Below are positions 62,204 through 64,000 of a stretch of 64,000 nt of DNA, piece after piece. Position numbers and translations under genes: made by a program. The stretch is from Cupriavidus necator A5-1. Its GTDB lineage: Bacteria; Pseudomonadota; Gammaproteobacteria; Burkholderiales; Burkholderiaceae. The notes beneath the pieces were generated by a model. It was not told the origin of the DNA. It did no database searches and was given only the letters and a program-made list of their open reading frames with translations. Location of the stretch: positions 3,410,001-3,474,000 of the forward strand of contig NZ_JQLI01000001.1 in assembly GCF_000744095.1 (NCBI RefSeq), in the 5' to 3' direction. Position 1 is the first letter of the stretch. Each line of letters opens with the position of its first letter.

Positions 62204-63130
62204 ATGACCACCGTTGTTCTGATCAGCCGTGACTACGACATGTCACACCTCGCACCCGCCATCCGACGTGCCGCACCCGAGCTTCGCGTGCTGATGTATG
62301 GCGACAAAGGTACCGCAGACGCGGAAGTCGCGGTCTGCTGGAATCCGCCCGCTGGCGCTCTGGCCGATCTTCCGCGGCTGCGGCTTATCCACAGCATGGC
62401 GGCCGGGGTTGACAACATCATCTCCGATCCGACGCTCCCCGATGCACCCGTCTGCCGGGTTGTCGATCCGGGCCACGCCCAAGGCATGAGCGAGTTCGTA
62501 ACATGGGGGGCATTGCATTACCTCCGGCAACTCGATGTCGTCATGGCGAACCAGCCCGCGGAAACCTGGTATCGGCCCGAGCAAAGGAAGGCGTCGGACT
62601 GCCGCGTGGGGATCATGGGGCTCGGAGAAATCGGCAGCCGAGTCGCCCAGGACCTCAGGCGCATCGGATTTTCGGTCCGCGGCTGGGCGCGCAGCGCGCG
62701 AGATCTTCCAGGGGTCGAAATATTCAGCGGCGAAGGCGAATTCGGTGCATTCCTGCGGGACACGGAAATCCTGGTCTGCCTGCTGCCACTCACCGAGCTG
62801 ACCCGCGGCATTCTTAACAGGCAAACACTAGCCATGTTGCCTCATGGCGCAAAGCTCATCCACGTCGGTCGTGGCGAGCATCTCGTTGCCGAGGACGTCA
62901 TGGCCGCCCTGAGAACAGGGCAGCTCTCCGGCGCGATTCTCGACGTCTTTCCGCAAGAGCCATTGCCACAAGGTGATGCGTTGTGGCGGGCGCCAAATGT
63001 CATCATCACTCCGCACATGGCTTCGGTGGCAAGCGCGGAAACCATTGGCTCGCAGGTAGCGGCAAATGTCCGCCAGTTGCTGAGTGACGAGCCTCTATAC
63101 AACGTGGTGGACGTGAGCCGCGGTTACTGA
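62204..63130 (+). CDS. D-2-hydroxyacid dehydrogenase, GhrA-like
   Basis: NAD(P)-dependent reductase of 308 aa close to glyoxylate/hydroxypyruvate reductase A. The dinucleotide fold is GIMGLGEIGSRVAQDLRRIG; substrate and catalytic residues lie in PLTELTRGILN, HVGRGEHLV, DVFPQEPLP and the His of ITPHMASVAS. It would interconvert a 2-keto acid and a D-2-hydroxy acid. In this operon it may reduce the keto product of the adjacent lyase. Confidence 0.88.
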   Translation: MTTVVLISRDYDMSHLAPAIRRAAPELRVLMYGDKGTADAEVAVCWNPPAGALADLPRLRLIHSMAAGVDNIISDPTLPDAPVCRVVDPGHAQGMSEFVTWGALHYLRQLDVVMANQPAETWYRPEQRKASDCRVGIMGLGEIGSRVAQDLRRIGFSVRGWARSARDLPGVEIFSGEGEFGAFLRDTEILVCLLPLTELTRGILNRQTLAMLPHGAKLIHVGRGEHLVAEDVMAALRTGQLSGAILDVFPQEPLPQGDALWRAPNVIITPHMASVASAETIGSQVAANVRQLLSDEPLYNVVDVSRGY

Positions 63131-63162
63131 GTGTTCTCCATCCACGATCACCTGAAACCATC

Positions 63163-64000
63163 ATGAAGCGTCAGGTACATAGCGTCCCCTCACGCCCACT
63201 GCGGCCGTCCGAACTCCGACGTAGCTGGCTCTTCGTCCCCGGGCTGGATCCGATACGTCAGCGCGAAGGTCTGGAGAGCGGCGCCGACGTGCTGGTCGCC
63301 GATCTGGAAGAATTCACGCGAGCTGAGGATCGCCCTGCTGCGCGTGTCCGCATTGTCGCCCTCATGGACGAGTGCCGGGCTCGAGATGTTGTCGGGGCCG
63401 TGCGAATCAACAAGCTGGACGGCGATGGTCTGACCGATCTCCGCAATGTCATGGCGGGCGCACCAGCCGTCATCTTTCTCCCGCATGCCGAGACGGCTGC
63501 TCAGATCCTGCAACTCGATCAGGAAATCACTGCTCTGGAACGTGAACTGGACCTGCCTGCGGGACAAACTGAAATCGTCCCTACGCTAGAGTCGGCGCGA
63601 GGCATTGTTGCCGCTGGCACCATCCTGACAGCCAGCAAGCGCGTTAGTGCATGCCTGCTGGCGGCCGAAGACTTGAGCGCCGACCTCGATGCCGTTCGCG
63701 GACCTGACGGCGCGGAACTGCATCACGTCCGCGCGCGGTTCCTGGTGGACTGCATTGCCGCCGGCTGCGTGCCGATCGACTGCCCTTTCAACTATCGGGA
63801 TCCCGCGGCGCTTTCGGCGGATCTTGGCTGGGCCCGCCGTATCGGCATTAAAGCGAAATGCACTGTGTACCCTTCTCAGGTCGCATCGATACACGCTGCG
63901 TTCACGCCTGACGGGCAACAGGTGAATGACGCCATGGACGTGGTTCGTTGCTATGAGACCGCTTCTTCAGAAGGGCCTGTGCGCGGGGGCAAGCCAGTCG
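63163..64000 (+). CDS. HpcH/HpaI aldolase-citrate lyase beta (CitE-like), 3' truncated by window
   Basis: The frame starts MKRQVHSVPSRPLRPSEL and stays open to the last base, giving 279 codons of a protein that ends outside the window. Family landmarks are RRSWLFVPGLDP, DVLVADLEEFTRAEDRPAAR, VPTLESARGIV (metal Glu), LLAAEDLSADLDAVRG (metal Asp) and CTVYPSQVASIHAAF. CitE-like proteins cleave or form 3-hydroxyacyl-CoA or keto-acid aldol bonds (malyl-, citramalyl-CoA). The usual DLED is DLEE here. 32 bp after the GhrA-like gene, in the same operon. Confidence 0.87.
   Translation, partial: MKRQVHSVPSRPLRPSELRRSWLFVPGLDPIRQREGLESGADVLVADLEEFTRAEDRPAARVRIVALMDECRARDVVGAVRINKLDGDGLTDLRNVMAGAPAVIFLPHAETAAQILQLDQEITALERELDLPAGQTEIVPTLESARGIVAAGTILTASKRVSACLLAAEDLSADLDAVRGPDGAELHHVRARFLVDCIAAGCVPIDCPFNYRDPAALSADLGWARRIGIKAKCTVYPSQVASIHAAFTPDGQQVNDAMDVVRCYETASSEGPVRGGKPV

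Noticed and set aside
1..64000. Mobile elements, prophage, CRISPR arrays, tRNA or rRNA genes
   Set aside because: No transposase, integrase, spaced repeat array or RNA-gene-like structure was recognised anywhere in the window.

Overview
The window looks like chromosomal DNA of a Burkholderiaceae bacterium, probably of the Cupriavidus/Ralstonia group. This is inferred from the high GC content, a 16-strand-type beta-proteobacterial porin ending in Phe, a DUF3331 protein, several MHS-type transporters and many catabolic gene clusters each next to its own regulator. I recognise 56 protein genes: one is broken and two run off the window edges. I see no rRNA, tRNA, insertion sequence, prophage or CRISPR array.

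Region 1 (0-19.8 kb) is an envelope, efflux and stress region. It holds the end of a GAF/histidine kinase, a ytcA-mdtN-mdtO-mdtP-like tripartite exporter, a six-gene minus-strand run (isochorismatase-like hydrolase, amidohydrolase, DoxX, XapX, DUF1275, PagL lipid A deacylase), three response regulators (one with a degenerate receiver), a porin, a DUF3331 protein, PoxB pyruvate:quinone oxidoreductase and an MFS carrier. Several of these units share an upstream element, (TACATGA)ATTCATGTAAT-like. In four cases a TAnnAT/TAnTAT hexamer follows 21-22 bp downstream. This looks like a local regulon.

Region 2 (19.9-32.0 kb) is an arginine island. The minus-strand operon codes for a basic amino-acid ABC transporter (binding protein, two permeases, ATPase), a D-amino-acid dehydrogenase-like flavoprotein, a YheO/DauR-type regulator and a RidA-like imine deaminase. 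Divergently lie an AraC-type ArgR-like regulator, arginine N-succinyltransferase (aruF, aruG), succinylarginine dihydrolase (astB) and a broad-specificity amino-acid racemase. Together they suggest uptake of L- and D-arginine, interconversion or oxidation of the D form, and entry into the AST pathway.

Region 3 (32.3-55.4 kb) is a 21-kb minus-strand run of sixteen genes read away from a divergent MocR-type regulator. It combines an oligopeptide-type ABC importer, two M20 hydrolases, GabT, GabD, a PuuC-like aldehyde dehydrogenase, an acetylpolyamine amidohydrolase homolog, a TPP enzyme, a class II aldolase, a C-N hydrolase, an ATP-grasp ligase, a C45 acyltransferase/hydrolase and an MHS transporter broken by a 13-bp tandem duplication. 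The set points to import and breakdown of amide-linked amines or pseudo-dipeptides through GABA to succinate, with an ATP-grasp ligase in an unusual place. It is the best candidate for an undescribed system here.

Region 4 (55.4-64 kb) holds a CbbR-like LysR regulator divergent from a CbbY-like HAD protein that has lost its catalytic Asp, and a type II NADH dehydrogenase. Next comes a FadR-type GntR regulator whose TGGTCTGACCA-like operators flank its own gene and a downstream MHS transporter - RraA-like - hydroxyacid dehydrogenase - CitE-like lyase operon.
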